Part shown: positions 10,675 through 17,866 of the stretch, one piece after another
Layout of the letters: each line of letters opens with the position of its first letter
Position numbering within the stretch: position 1 is the stretch's first letter
Source of the DNA: an uncultured Oscillospiraceae bacterium
Lineage (GTDB): Bacteria > Bacillota > Clostridia > Oscillospirales > Oscillospiraceae
Direction of reading: 5' to 3'
Length of the DNA: 38,085 bases
Assembly (NCBI GenBank): GCA_947629755.1
Contig: CANREY010000014.1
Coordinates: forward strand, 1 to 38,085
The notes under the pieces: generated by a model
Told to the model about the DNA's origin: nothing
Database searches by the model: none
Seen by the model: the letters and a program-made list of their open reading frames with translations, nothing else
Made by a program: the position numbers and the translations under genes

Positions 10675-10703
10675 ATTTTAGCAAAAAACCTCGGAAGTTT
10701 CAA
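10675..10703 (-). promoter_or_regulatory. Promoter giving a leaderless or near-leaderless mRNA
   Basis: Minus strand TTGAAA (10703-10698), 17-bp spacer, TAAAAT (10680-10675). The A of ATG 10667 is the 8th base after the -10, so transcription should start at or within about 2 nt of the start codon. No Shine-Dalgarno could fit. Confidence 0.65.
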
Positions 10704-10780
10704 TAACTATTTGATAACAAAGTGATTAAATTTTATATACAGGCCGGTAAAAAATTATGGCGCTTCAACATCAGGGGCGG

Positions 10781-10809
10781 TTGCAAATTCCATTCACAGA
10801 GGTTATAAT
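10781..10809 (+). promoter_or_regulatory. tgt promoter
   Basis: TTGCAA (10781-10786), 17-bp spacer, TATAAT (10804-10809). The leader is about 25 nt and holds GGAGG at 10830-10834; too short for a preQ1 riboswitch. Confidence 0.75.
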
Positions 10810-10840
10810 GTTGTAACCTTGACATTGACGGAGGTTTCAG

Positions 10841-11971
10841 ATGTTTGAGCTTATTTCCACCTGCGGCAGGGCCAGAAGGGGGCGGTTCACCACGCCCCAC
10901 GGCACGGTCGAGACGCCGGTATTCATGAACGTAGGCACTCAGGCGGCCATCAAGGGCGGCCTGTCCTCCCACGACCTTCATGACTTAAACTGCCAGATAG
11001 AGCTGTGCAACACCTACCATCTCCACCTGCGGCCCGGAGATGAGCTCATTCGTAAAATGGGCGGGCTCCACAAGTTCATGGGCTGGTCGGGACCTGTACT
11101 CACGGACTCCGGCGGGTTCCAGATATTTTCCTTGGCAAAGCTCCGGAAGATAACGGAGGAGGGCACGGCCTTCAACTCCCACATCGACGGGCGAAGGATA
11201 TTCATGTCCCCGGAGGACTCTATAAGGATACAGTCAAATTTAGGCTCGGACATCGCTATGGCCTTTGACGAGTGCATCGGCCTTCCCGCGCCCTACGATT
11301 ACGTGAAGGCCTCCGCCGACAGGACATTGAGGTGGCTTACACGCTGCAAGGCGGAGCTTGAGCGGCTTCGTGACCTTCCCGACACGGTGAACCCCGGACA
11401 GGTGCTCTTTGGCATAAACCAGGGCGCCACCTATCACGACATACGTATAGCCCACATGGACGCCATAGCCGCCCTCGACCTTCCGGGCTACGCCATCGGC
11501 GGCCTTGCGGTAGGGGAGAGCACTCAGGAGATGTACGACACCATTGACGCGGTGGAGGAGCACATGCCAAAGGACAAGCCAAGATACCTCATGGGCGTGG
11601 GCACGCCGTCAAACATAATCGAGGGCGTATACCGGGGCATAGACTTCTTCGACTGCGTCATGCCCGCGAGAAACGGCCGGCACGGTCATCTTTTCACATG
11701 GGAGGGCGTAATCAACATAAAAAACGAAAAACACGCCCAGGACCCAAACCCCATCGACAGCACCTGCCACTGCCCGGTGTGCGAAAAATACTCCCGCGCA
11801 TACCTAAGGCACCTCTTTGCCAGCGGCGAGGTCCTCGGCCTGAGACTGGCGGTCACACATAACCTCTGGTTTTATAACGAGCTTGTTAAAAGGATACGCG
11901 ACAGCCTCGATAACGGCACGTTCAATGAGTTCAGGGACACGTATTCTGAGATTTTGGGGAGAAGAATATAG
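10841..11971 (+). CDS. tgt: tRNA-guanine transglycosylase (queuine tRNA-ribosyltransferase)
   Basis: Exchanges guanine-34 of GUN-anticodon tRNAs for preQ1, the entry step of queuosine into tRNA. The 376-aa product is full length. The active-site Asp is D89 in DSGGFQ and the nucleophile Asp is D271 in FDCVMPARNGRHG; the family usually reads PTR or PAR here. The structural zinc ligands are C309, C311, C314 (CHCPVC) and H340 (AVTHNLW). The start is fixed by GGAGG at 10830-10834, 6 nt upstream of ATG. The usual partner queA is not in the window. yajC follows, a tgt-yajC order common across bacteria, but with its own promoter. Confidence 0.97.
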   Translation: MFELISTCGRARRGRFTTPHGTVETPVFMNVGTQAAIKGGLSSHDLHDLNCQIELCNTYHLHLRPGDELIRKMGGLHKFMGWSGPVLTDSGGFQIFSLAKLRKITEEGTAFNSHIDGRRIFMSPEDSIRIQSNLGSDIAMAFDECIGLPAPYDYVKASADRTLRWLTRCKAELERLRDLPDTVNPGQVLFGINQGATYHDIRIAHMDAIAALDLPGYAIGGLAVGESTQEMYDTIDAVEEHMPKDKPRYLMGVGTPSNIIEGVYRGIDFFDCVMPARNGRHGHLFTWEGVINIKNEKHAQDPNPIDSTCHCPVCEKYSRAYLRHLFASGEVLGLRLAVTHNLWFYNELVKRIRDSLDNGTFNEFRDTYSEILGRRI

Positions 11972-11989
11972 AGCTTTATCAAATAATCC

Positions 11990-12018
11990 TTGCAATTGGA
12001 GCGGCTCTAAGTTATAAT
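11990..12018 (+). promoter_or_regulatory. yajC promoter
   Basis: TTGCAA (11990-11995), 17-bp spacer, TATAAT (12013-12018), in the 83-nt gap after tgt. Same box pair as murD and tgt. Confidence 0.7.
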
Positions 12019-12054
12019 AAATGGTACTTCTACCAGATAATATGGAGGTAAACA

Positions 12055-12537
12055 ATGTTTTCAAAAGATAAAAGCTGTGTACTTCGCGTGATCGCCATAG
12101 TCATGACCGTGGCGATGATAGCTGTCTGCATGACCGGGTGCTTTGCTCCCGCCACCAGCGGAGACGGCACCGGGACCGGGACCGGAACCGAGGGCGGCGA
12201 AAACGCCGGAATGGGCGGCATGGGCATCATGACGCTTGTGCTCTACATGGGCATCATCATCGCCGTATTCTACTTCCTCATGATCCGGCCTGAGAAAAAG
12301 CGCAAGAAGAAGGCCCAGGAGATGAGGGACTCCCTGGCCATCGGCGACAACATCACCACCATCGGCGGCATGGTCGGCAAGATCGTGAACATCTCCGACG
12401 AGTTCGTGACCTTCGAGACCGGCGAGGACCGGGTTCGCATCAAGATCACCAAGTGGGGCATCTCCTCCACCGGCAAGGACACCCAGGAGACCGAGGACAA
12501 GGTGGATAACCGGGGCACAGATACCGAGAGCAAATAA
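12055..12537 (+). CDS. yajC: Preprotein translocase accessory subunit YajC, with lipoprotein-like N terminus
   Basis: YajC associates with SecDF and the Sec translocon at the membrane. The conserved core starts at about residue 60 (MTLVLYMGIIIAVFYFLMIRP, then EKKRKKKAQEMRDSL, IGDNITTIGGMVGKI, ITKWGI). The 160-aa product is longer than most YajC because of an added N terminus: a basic start, a hydrophobic stretch and MTGC at about residues 26-29, which resembles a lipobox, followed by a Gly/Thr repeat (GTGTGTGTEGG) and a Gly/Met-rich segment. This suggests an extra signal anchor or lipoprotein processing before the usual YajC helix. GGAGG at 12044-12048 fixes ATG 12055. The usual downstream secD-secF are absent. 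Confidence 0.9.
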   Translation: MFSKDKSCVLRVIAIVMTVAMIAVCMTGCFAPATSGDGTGTGTGTEGGENAGMGGMGIMTLVLYMGIIIAVFYFLMIRPEKKRKKKAQEMRDSLAIGDNITTIGGMVGKIVNISDEFVTFETGEDRVRIKITKWGISSTGKDTQETEDKVDNRGTDTESK

Positions 12538-12555
12538 AAAGCTGTAATTTTTCAG

Positions 12556-12605
12556 CCTCCCTGAGAATAAGTCTTAACAAGGCTTGTTCTCAGGGAGGTT
12601 TTTTT
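12556..12605 (+). terminator. yajC terminator whose 3' arm carries the next gene's ribosome binding site
   Basis: Stem CCTCCCTGAGAA (12556-12567) / TTCTCAGGGAGG (12587-12598), extended to about 16 bp through one G-T pair (12568-12571 with 12583-12586), then a run of seven Ts. The ATG of the next gene is at 12606, so GGGAGG of the 3' arm is also its Shine-Dalgarno. Confidence 0.85.
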
Positions 12606-13007
12606 ATGTCTAAGCTTAAAAAGGACTGGGTGCGTGTGCTGACGGCGTCCCTTATCGGAGCGCTGGTGACGGCGGCGCTGACGTTTGCCCTTATAGCGGC
12701 TCTGGCGGGGCTCGTGTCCTCCGGCAGGGTAGGGGAGGAGGCCGAGAGGGCCATATCCGTCGTCAGCGTATTCGTCTCCACCGCCGTGGGGGCTCTCGCC
12801 GCCCGGTTGTATGCGGGAGGGGCGGGGCTAATTACGGGGGCGGGGACCTCAATTATCGTCATTTTGGCAAAAATTTTCCTGACGCTCGTCTCCGACAGGT
12901 CAACGGCCTTCGACGGGACGGATCTGACCGTAATCCTGTGTATATTGTGTGCCGGCGTCGCCTCAGGCGCAATATCTCCGCATAAGCGCCGGAGGAGGCG
13001 GAAATGA
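12606..13007 (+). CDS. TIGR04086-type small membrane protein
   Basis: A 133-aa hydrophobic protein with about four membrane helices (LIGALVTAALTFALIAALAG; VVSVFVSTAVGALAARLY; AGTSIIVILAKIFLTLV; LTVILCILCAGVASGAI) and a very basic C-terminal tail (HKRRRRRK). Size, topology and position directly after yajC fit the TIGR04086 family of Clostridia; function unknown. Ribosome binding site is GGGAGG (12593-12598), 7 nt from ATG, lying inside the preceding terminator stem, so expression probably depends on read-through from yajC and unfolding of that hairpin. In many relatives a six-cysteine peptide (scfA) follows; none is visible here. Confidence 0.72.
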   Translation: MSKLKKDWVRVLTASLIGALVTAALTFALIAALAGLVSSGRVGEEAERAISVVSVFVSTAVGALAARLYAGGAGLITGAGTSIIVILAKIFLTLVSDRSTAFDGTDLTVILCILCAGVASGAISPHKRRRRRK

Positions 13008-13022
13008 CGTCAAAATGACAAC

Positions 13023-13051
13023 GCCCGTGATTACAAGTTGTAATCACGGGC
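13023..13051 (+). terminator. Terminator-like hairpin after the TIGR04086 gene
   Basis: Perfect 12-bp stem GCCCGTGATTAC (13023-13034) / GTAATCACGGGC (13040-13051) with AAGTT loop, 15 nt after the stop. The following AAATGTTTA is only weakly T-rich. Confidence 0.6.
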
Positions 13052-13054
13052 AAA

Positions 13055-13194
13055 TGTTTACATAAAAGGCACGCGATAACCAATATATTGTGTTAGCAGA
13101 TAAATGTAAACCTAAATATTGCGGAAATACCCGGTATCACAAGGGCTTTGCAGAGGGGCCATGTTATGTGGTTAACATAATCATGTTAACATAA
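13055..13194. repeat. Cluster of Xer-arm-like TTATGTNAAC elements
   Basis: On the minus strand: TTATGTAAACA (13065-13055), TTATGTTAACC (13180-13170) and TTATGTTAACA (13194-13184), the last two 14 bp apart. A degenerate plus-strand copy AAATGTAAACC starts at 13102. The sequence equals or nearly equals the XerD-side arm of the B. subtilis dif site (TTATGTAAACT). The same element is repeated four times at 22816-22879. It is 150-280 bp upstream of spoIIM-xerD. Confidence 0.6.
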
Positions 13195-13229
13195 TTTATG
13201 TGCATAATTCACAAATTTTCGATTTGATA

Positions 13230-13258
13230 TTGATATTTTATCCCAAATGTATTATTAT
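13230..13258 (+). promoter_or_regulatory. Likely promoter of spoIIM-xerD
   Basis: TTGATA (13230-13235), 17-bp spacer, TATTAT (13253-13258). Start near 13265 gives a leader of about 74 nt. Confidence 0.5.
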
Positions 13259-13338
13259 ATAGAAGACTTCCGGCGACGGAGGAAATTCAGGCATCAATTT
13301 GGCGCTTTGCGAATAAGCTTGACTGGGTGATTGCTTGA

Positions 13339-13959
13339 ATGAACAAAAGAAAGCTTGTGGGCGGACTTTTGGGCCTCCGTGAAAATTGGCTGACCGGTTT
13401 TCTTATTTGCCTGTCGCTCTTTATTTTGGGCGTGGTCCTTGGGAGCCTGACCTCGGCGGATTTTTGCGAAAGCGGGAACGCTATGGAGCTCGTGGGGGCG
13501 TACTTGGATAAGATAGCCGAGGACGGCGGCACCGGCGGCACGGTAAAATTTTTTATTGGCTCCTTTTCCTGCGCCGCGGCGGCCTTTGTGATGGGCTTTT
13601 CCATTCCGGGAGTTGTGGGCATACCGGCCCTCGCGGCACTGCGGGGCTTCTCGGCGGGGTTCGCGATCTCGGTCTTTACGCGTCTTTACGGCTGGGACGG
13701 GGCTCTTATGGGGCTCACCTTGGTGGGCGTCCGGGCGGCGGTATCCACATTCCTTTTCCTGCCGGTGGCGGCATGGTCCTTCCACGCAAGCTTCGAGCTT
13801 GCCTGCCGGGGACTTCTCAGGTCCTGCCAGAGCGGCGGGATATACACAAGGGCGTATTTTTTAAGATTTTTCACGGCGATGATATTATCATTGCTCCTCT
13901 CGGCGGGGGGCAGGGCCCTGATGGCCCTTGGAATTTCAAAGCTCCCCGCTTTTCTCTGA
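13339..13959 (+). CDS. spoIIM: Stage II sporulation protein M (SpoIIM-like)
   Basis: A 206-aa polytopic membrane protein with about five helices: a first one at about 17-38 (LTGFLICLSLFILGVVLGSL), an extracellular loop, then FFIGSFSCAAAAFVMGF, VGIPALAALRGFSAGFAIS, LVGVRAAVSTFLFLPVAAW and a C-terminal FFTAMILSLLLSAGG. Pattern and gene position (just before xerD) fit SpoIIM, a part of the DMP machine (SpoIID-M-P) that remodels septal peptidoglycan during engulfment. ATG 13339 is the first possible start, because an in-frame stop is directly upstream; GGGTGA at 13325-13330 is a modest ribosome binding site. Ends 16 nt before xerD, so the two form an operon. Confidence 0.85.
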   Translation: MNKRKLVGGLLGLRENWLTGFLICLSLFILGVVLGSLTSADFCESGNAMELVGAYLDKIAEDGGTGGTVKFFIGSFSCAAAAFVMGFSIPGVVGIPALAALRGFSAGFAISVFTRLYGWDGALMGLTLVGVRAAVSTFLFLPVAAWSFHASFELACRGLLRSCQSGGIYTRAYFLRFFTAMILSLLLSAGGRALMALGISKLPAFL

Positions 13960-13975
13960 ACGAAAGAAGGTGGCC

Positions 13976-14869
13976 ATGTTGCCAGAGGATAGCTTTATAA
14001 ACGGCTTTGAGGGATACCTGCGCGATGAGCGGCACGTGTCCACGAACACGTTCCTTTCCTATATGCGCGATGTGAATCAGTTCGCGGATTATCTCTCAAA
14101 GCACGTCAATGTGCCCGTCCAGGCGGTGAGCAGAGATACCGTCAACGACTATGTCCAGTGGCTCCACGGCGCGGGAAAGTCCCCTGCCACTGTGGCAAGG
14201 AGCGTGGCGTCCATCAGGTGCTTCTACACCTATCTCATAAGCGCCGGAGTGGTGGACACAAATCCCGTGGTGGACATAACGGTGGAGAAGGCCGAGAAAA
14301 AGCTCCCCCAGATACTCACCAGCGCCGAGGTGGAGTTACTTCTTGACCAGCCCAAGTGCACCGACATGAAGGGCTACCGGGACAGGGCGATGCTGGAGCT
14401 TCTTTACGCCACGGGTATCCGTGTAAGCGAGCTTATCAGCATGAACATTGACGACGTGAAGCTCTCCGCCGGCATAGTGAAGTGCTCCACCCACGGCAAG
14501 GAGCGCTATATCCCCATGTACTCCGCCGCCATAAGGGCCGTGTCGGACTACATCAACCTCGTCCGCAGCCAGATGATCGCCGACCCCACCGAGCAGGCGC
14601 TTTTCGTCAACGTAAACGGCGAGCGCATGACGAGGCAGGGCTTCTGGAAGGTAGTCAAGCACTATCAGGAGATGGCCAAGATAGACAAGGACATAACCCC
14701 CCACACCCTGCGCCACTCCTTCGCCGCGCATCTACTTGAAAACGGCGCGGACCTCCACTCCATTCAGGAGATGCTGGGCCACGCGGACATATCCTCGACC
14801 CAGGTCTACGCTCAGCTCGTGAAAAAACAGTTGAAGGACGTATACAATAAGGCCCACCCACGGGCATAA
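13976..14869 (+). CDS. xerD: Site-specific tyrosine recombinase XerD
   Basis: Tyrosine recombinase that, with XerC, resolves chromosome dimers at dif. The 297-aa product has the N-terminal SAM-like DNA-binding domain (FEGYLRDERHVSTNTFLSYMRDV) and the catalytic residues R149 (TGIRVSEL), H243 and R246 (HTLRH), H269 (LGHAD) and nucleophile Y278 (TQVYAQL). The C terminus (KKQLKDVYNKAHPRA) is XerD-like. An in-frame ATG at 13928 overlaps the spoIIM end; ATG 13976, preceded by AGAAGG at 13965-13970, matches the family start. Convergent with the minus-strand GH120 gene. Confidence 0.93.
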   Translation: MLPEDSFINGFEGYLRDERHVSTNTFLSYMRDVNQFADYLSKHVNVPVQAVSRDTVNDYVQWLHGAGKSPATVARSVASIRCFYTYLISAGVVDTNPVVDITVEKAEKKLPQILTSAEVELLLDQPKCTDMKGYRDRAMLELLYATGIRVSELISMNIDDVKLSAGIVKCSTHGKERYIPMYSAAIRAVSDYINLVRSQMIADPTEQALFVNVNGERMTRQGFWKVVKHYQEMAKIDKDITPHTLRHSFAAHLLENGADLHSIQEMLGHADISSTQVYAQLVKKQLKDVYNKAHPRA

Positions 14870-14875
14870 CTCCTT

Positions 14876-14919
14876 AATAAAAAAATGTGACCGCCCCGGT
14901 ACGACGCCGGGGCGGTCAC
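14876..14919 (-). terminator. Terminator of the GH120 gene, probably bidirectional
   Basis: Perfect 13-bp stem GTGACCGCCCCGG (14887-14899) / CCGGGGCGGTCAC (14907-14919). On the minus strand it is followed by ATTTTTTTATT (14886-14876), a strong intrinsic terminator. It also lies just after xerD on the plus strand, where the T-run is lacking. Confidence 0.85.
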
Positions 14920-14981
14920 ACTGTATCGGTGGCCTTTTCGGATAAAATACTTACAATAAGGTATTTTTCGCAGGGATAGTA

Positions 14982-16946
14982 TTAAACACTGTATTCGCTC
15001 TCCGCCGCGGCGAAGGGGCCGGGGAGGACGTTAAGGGGGCGGAAAGCGCCGGAGTAGTCCCGGTTGAAGGTGATGGGGGAGCCGTCCGGGTCCTCGAAAT
15101 ACTGCTCCGGCTCAAAGGCCCGGCCTAGAGTCTCGGTATCTATGAGCTTTACGGTAAAGCCGGAGAGGACGTCGTAAACATTCGTGCGGAGCGTGTATTT
15201 TCCGTCCCGCTCCTCAAGCTCCACGGTGACGGGCTTTTCGCCGTCAGTGAAGCCGTCGCTCTCGTCCTTCCAGCCCACAGCGCCGCTAAGGTAGGCGTTT
15301 CCGCCGCACCAGACGGGCAGGTGGCCGAAGTGGGCCGGTTCGAGCTGGGAGATGTTGGGGAGCTTTGTAAAGTCGAACTGGGCGCGCCACTCACTCTCCG
15401 TGGGGTAGCCGTCAAAGACCCAGGTGCCGGCGCGGCGGTTGTCCCGGTCGTCCGCGTCAATGGGCTCAATCTTATGGAGCTGGACGAAGATGTTGTTATA
15501 AAACCTGTCGTCCCCGTGGAGGATCGTCATGAAGCCCATGACCTCGGTGCGGTGGGGGATATGGTAGGGCGTGTAGCGCCAGGTGGTACCACGGCCCACA
15601 TCGGTAAGAGCGCCGCAGATGAGGTTGTGTACCACGGCCACGCCCTGAGTCGCAAGGCGCAGACTGGCCGAGGAGAGGAGTATGTTGTTGTCAATGAGGG
15701 TGGGCCCGTGGCTCACCTCCACGAATATGTCCTGAGAGCACATACTGCGGGGAAGGTGCTTTGCGTATGCCGGGCGCTCATTGTCGTGCATCAGATTCTG
15801 GGTTATGCGTGTGCCCTGGGCCTCCCAGTCGCACCAGACGCCCATGGTGGAGTGGTGGATATGGTTCCGCCGTATGACCACGTCGATGGCGGCGTGGAGC
15901 TTGATTCCCGCGATCTCAGCGCCGCGAAGCTCCATCATGTTATTTATGTGGTGTATGTGGTTATCCTCGATGAGACTGAAAACTCCTCCCATGCGGCCGA
16001 TTATGCCGCCCTGCTGACAGTGGTGGATATTGTTCCGGCGTATGATATGCCCGCCGATGTTCTCCTTGAGCCAGCCGTGATACTGCCCCCGGCAGACGCT
16101 GTCCCGCTCCATCTGGGTGGGGCTTTTTACGTATTTTGTGGTGAAGTAGTTATTATTGTCCGGGTCAAAGTACCGTCCCAACGAGATACCTGCGCACTTA
16201 CTGTTTGATATGTCGCAGTCCTCTATGATCCAGCCGCGGCTCCAGTGTGGGCCGATCATGCCGTCCTGAAATGCCGCCGGGGGAGCCCAGTTTGTGGCGG
16301 CCATGGTTATAACGAAGCCTTGAACGGTTATGTAGCTTACGCCAGTCTTATCGGGGAAAAAGCACCTGCGGCGCACGTTTATCTCCACGTTCTCCCGGTT
16401 GGGGTCAGCGCCGAGGAAATTGGCGTAAATGACCGTCTCGTCCTTTTCCTCGTCCTGGCATGTAAACCACTTGTAGCGCGACTCCTCCGGGCACCAGCTG
16501 TACTCATAGACCTGGGCCTTTTCGCAAGCCTCAATGTCCGAGACCTCGTAGAGGGCCCGCCCGTTGAGATACACGGCTCCCGTGTGCTTGTCCGGGTTTT
16601 CGGAGGCGTACCAGTCACCGTAGACAAGCGTCGTGTAGGGGTTATAGTCGCCAAAGACGGAATTTTTCACCCGGCACACCCAAACATTGCCCTTGTATTT
16701 TTCCCATGAGGTCACGCGCTCGCCGCCGGTTATCACAGCCCCCAGCGGCTCCACGCTCCGATATACAATGGGCGCCTCCGCCGTTCCGGCGTTTTGGGGC
16801 ACGACGCACTCCCGGTACACGCCGGGGGCCACAAGGACGGTGTCGCCGGGCTTTGCCGTCTTCGCCGCGTCGTTTATGCTCCGGTAGGGCCGCTTTTCGG
16901 TGCCGTCGCCGTCCCGCGGGGCGTTGATATTCACATAAATGTCCAT
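14982..16946 (-). CDS. GH120-type beta-xylosidase (right-handed parallel beta-helix)
   Basis: A 654-aa protein without signal peptide, so cytoplasmic. It resembles the family GH120 beta-xylosidase XylC of Thermoanaerobacterium along its length: an N-terminal DUF1565-like start (PGDTVLVAPGVYRE), GNVWVCRVKNSVFGDYNPY, YANFLGADPN, EINVRRRCFFP, WAPPAAF, GWIIEDCDISNSKCAGISLG, EIAGIKLHAAIDVVIRRNHIHH. The catalytic pair known for XylC (Asp nucleophile, Glu acid/base) appears as D373 in WCDWEAQGTR and E410 in DIFVEVSHGP. The spacing is 37 residues against 23 in XylC, so a loop of about 14 residues is inserted. Expected role: cleave xylose from imported xylo-oligosaccharides. GGAGG lies 8 nt before ATG. 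No sugar transporter or xylose gene is adjacent. Confidence 0.85.
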   Translation of the reverse strand: MDIYVNINAPRDGDGTEKRPYRSINDAAKTAKPGDTVLVAPGVYRECVVPQNAGTAEAPIVYRSVEPLGAVITGGERVTSWEKYKGNVWVCRVKNSVFGDYNPYTTLVYGDWYASENPDKHTGAVYLNGRALYEVSDIEACEKAQVYEYSWCPEESRYKWFTCQDEEKDETVIYANFLGADPNRENVEINVRRRCFFPDKTGVSYITVQGFVITMAATNWAPPAAFQDGMIGPHWSRGWIIEDCDISNSKCAGISLGRYFDPDNNNYFTTKYVKSPTQMERDSVCRGQYHGWLKENIGGHIIRRNNIHHCQQGGIIGRMGGVFSLIEDNHIHHINNMMELRGAEIAGIKLHAAIDVVIRRNHIHHSTMGVWCDWEAQGTRITQNLMHDNERPAYAKHLPRSMCSQDIFVEVSHGPTLIDNNILLSSASLRLATQGVAVVHNLICGALTDVGRGTTWRYTPYHIPHRTEVMGFMTILHGDDRFYNNIFVQLHKIEPIDADDRDNRRAGTWVFDGYPTESEWRAQFDFTKLPNISQLEPAHFGHLPVWCGGNAYLSGAVGWKDESDGFTDGEKPVTVELEERDGKYTLRTNVYDVLSGFTVKLIDTETLGRAFEPEQYFEDPDGSPITFNRDYSGAFRPLNVLPGPFAAAESEYSV

Positions 16947-16984
16947 TTAAAATACCTCCGAATAATTATTGGTCATTATTACAT

Positions 16985-17014
16985 AAAAATGGCGTAAATT
17001 TCGATTTACGCCAT
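16985..17014 (-). terminator. nadB-nadC terminator
   Basis: Perfect 11-bp stem ATGGCGTAAAT (16989-16999) / ATTTACGCCAT (17004-17014) with a 4-nt loop. On the minus strand it comes 6 nt after the nadC stop and is followed by TTTT. Confidence 0.8.
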
Positions 17015-17020
17015 ATATTT

Positions 17021-17854
17021 TTACTTTGTGAATTTAAGGCTTATATCAAGGGCCGTGACGGAGTGGGTGAGAGCGCCGATGGATATTATATCGACGCCTG
17101 TCCCGGCGACCGCGCGAAGGTCGCGCTCGCCCATGTTGCCGCTGGCCTCGGTAATGGCCCGGTGGTTTATAAGCTCCACACATGTGCGCATGTCGTCAAT
17201 GGACATGTTATCCAGCATTATTATGTCCGCCCCGGCCTCAAGGCACTCGGTGACCTCGTCCACGGTCTCGGCCTCCACCTCGATCTTGAGAGTGTGGGGG
17301 GCGTTGCGTCGGACGGCCTCAACAGCGTTTACGATGCCCCCGGCGGCCACGATGTGGTTATCCTTTATTAGCACCCCGTCGGCCAGGTTGAAGCGGTGGT
17401 TCCTGCCTCCGCCGGCCTTCACGGCGTACTTCTCCAACACCCGAAGGCCGGGTGTCATCTTCCGGGTGTCCACGATAACGGCGTTTGTGCCCTCAACGCT
17501 TTTTACGGCCTTCCTCGTGGCGGTGGCCACGCCTGACATGTGCTGGATAAGATTGAGCGCCACACGCTCTCCGGAAAGGACGCTCCGGGAGGGGCCGGAG
17601 ATGGAGGCTAAGTCCTGTCCCTTTTTCACCTCGTCCCCGTCTGAGACAAGGGGAGTGACTGTGACGCGCTCGTCCACCAGCCGGAATACGCGCTCAAGCA
17701 CCGCCATACCGCAAAATACGCCGTCCATCTTGGCTCTGAAGCGCCCCTCGGAGACGGCGGACTCCGGTATACAGCTCTCGGTGGTAATATCGCCGGTGCC
17801 GATGTCCTCGGCAAGGGCGTCAAGTATAAGCTTATCAAGTCCTATATAGTTCAT
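17021..17854 (-). CDS. nadC: Nicotinate-nucleotide pyrophosphorylase (carboxylating)
   Basis: Quinolinate phosphoribosyltransferase: converts quinolinate and PRPP to nicotinate mononucleotide, CO2 and PPi in de novo NAD synthesis. The 277-aa length is normal. Motifs: EDIGTGDITTE near the N terminus, RVALNLIQHMSGVAT, VDTRKMTPGLRVLEKYAV, GGGRNHRFNLADGVLIKDNH, IEVEAETVDE, ADIIMLDNMS and the C-terminal GVDIISIGALTHS. AAGGAG 6 nt upstream fixes ATG 17854. It follows nadB after 12 nt, so the two are an operon. Confidence 0.97.
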   Translation of the reverse strand: MNYIGLDKLILDALAEDIGTGDITTESCIPESAVSEGRFRAKMDGVFCGMAVLERVFRLVDERVTVTPLVSDGDEVKKGQDLASISGPSRSVLSGERVALNLIQHMSGVATATRKAVKSVEGTNAVIVDTRKMTPGLRVLEKYAVKAGGGRNHRFNLADGVLIKDNHIVAAGGIVNAVEAVRRNAPHTLKIEVEAETVDEVTECLEAGADIIMLDNMSIDDMRTCVELINHRAITEASGNMGERDLRAVAGTGVDIISIGALTHSVTALDISLKFTK

Positions 17855-17866
17855 ATTTTCTCCTTA

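Larger units (their letters stand above)
13008..13338. other. 331-bp AT-rich non-coding gap before spoIIM
   Basis: No credible gene. It holds a terminator-like hairpin (13023-13051), Xer-arm-like repeats (13055-13194), a sigma-A-type promoter (13230-13258) and an isolated GGAGG (13278-13282) with no start codon at a usable distance. It is strikingly AT-rich compared with the flanking coding DNA. Confidence 0.7.

Noticed and set aside
10668-10703. TTG 10703 as the start of the second phosphodiester glycosidase
   Set aside because: The TTG belongs to a -35 TTGAAA with a matching -10, and no ribosome binding site precedes it.
10810-10840. preQ1 riboswitch before tgt
   Set aside because: Leader is only about 25-30 nt and has no H-type pseudoknot sequence.
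13161-13178. Rex-type operator (TGTTA-N6-TTAACA)
   Set aside because: One partial match only; the neighbouring copies fit the TTATGTNAAC family better and no redox gene follows.
13170-13194. BirA box built from two GTTAAC sites
   Set aside because: Site centres are 14 bp apart instead of about 24, and no biotin gene is nearby.
13278-13282. Small gene or leader peptide behind GGAGG
   Set aside because: No ATG, GTG or TTG within a usable distance, and the following frame closes quickly.
13008-13338. scfA six-cysteine peptide gene, often found after TIGR04086
   Set aside because: No short frame with the required cysteine pattern on either strand.
15321-16208. Long plus-strand open frame (295 codons)
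   Set aside because: Lies antisense inside the clearly homologous GH120 gene; low-complexity shadow of GC-rich codons with no ribosome binding site.
16947-16988. Promoter for the GH120 gene
   Set aside because: No -35/-10 pair with acceptable spacing could be found in the short gap after the nadC terminator.
17028-17849. Plus-strand open frame of 273 codons
   Set aside because: Exact antisense shadow of nadC; Ser/Thr/Arg-rich translation without domains.
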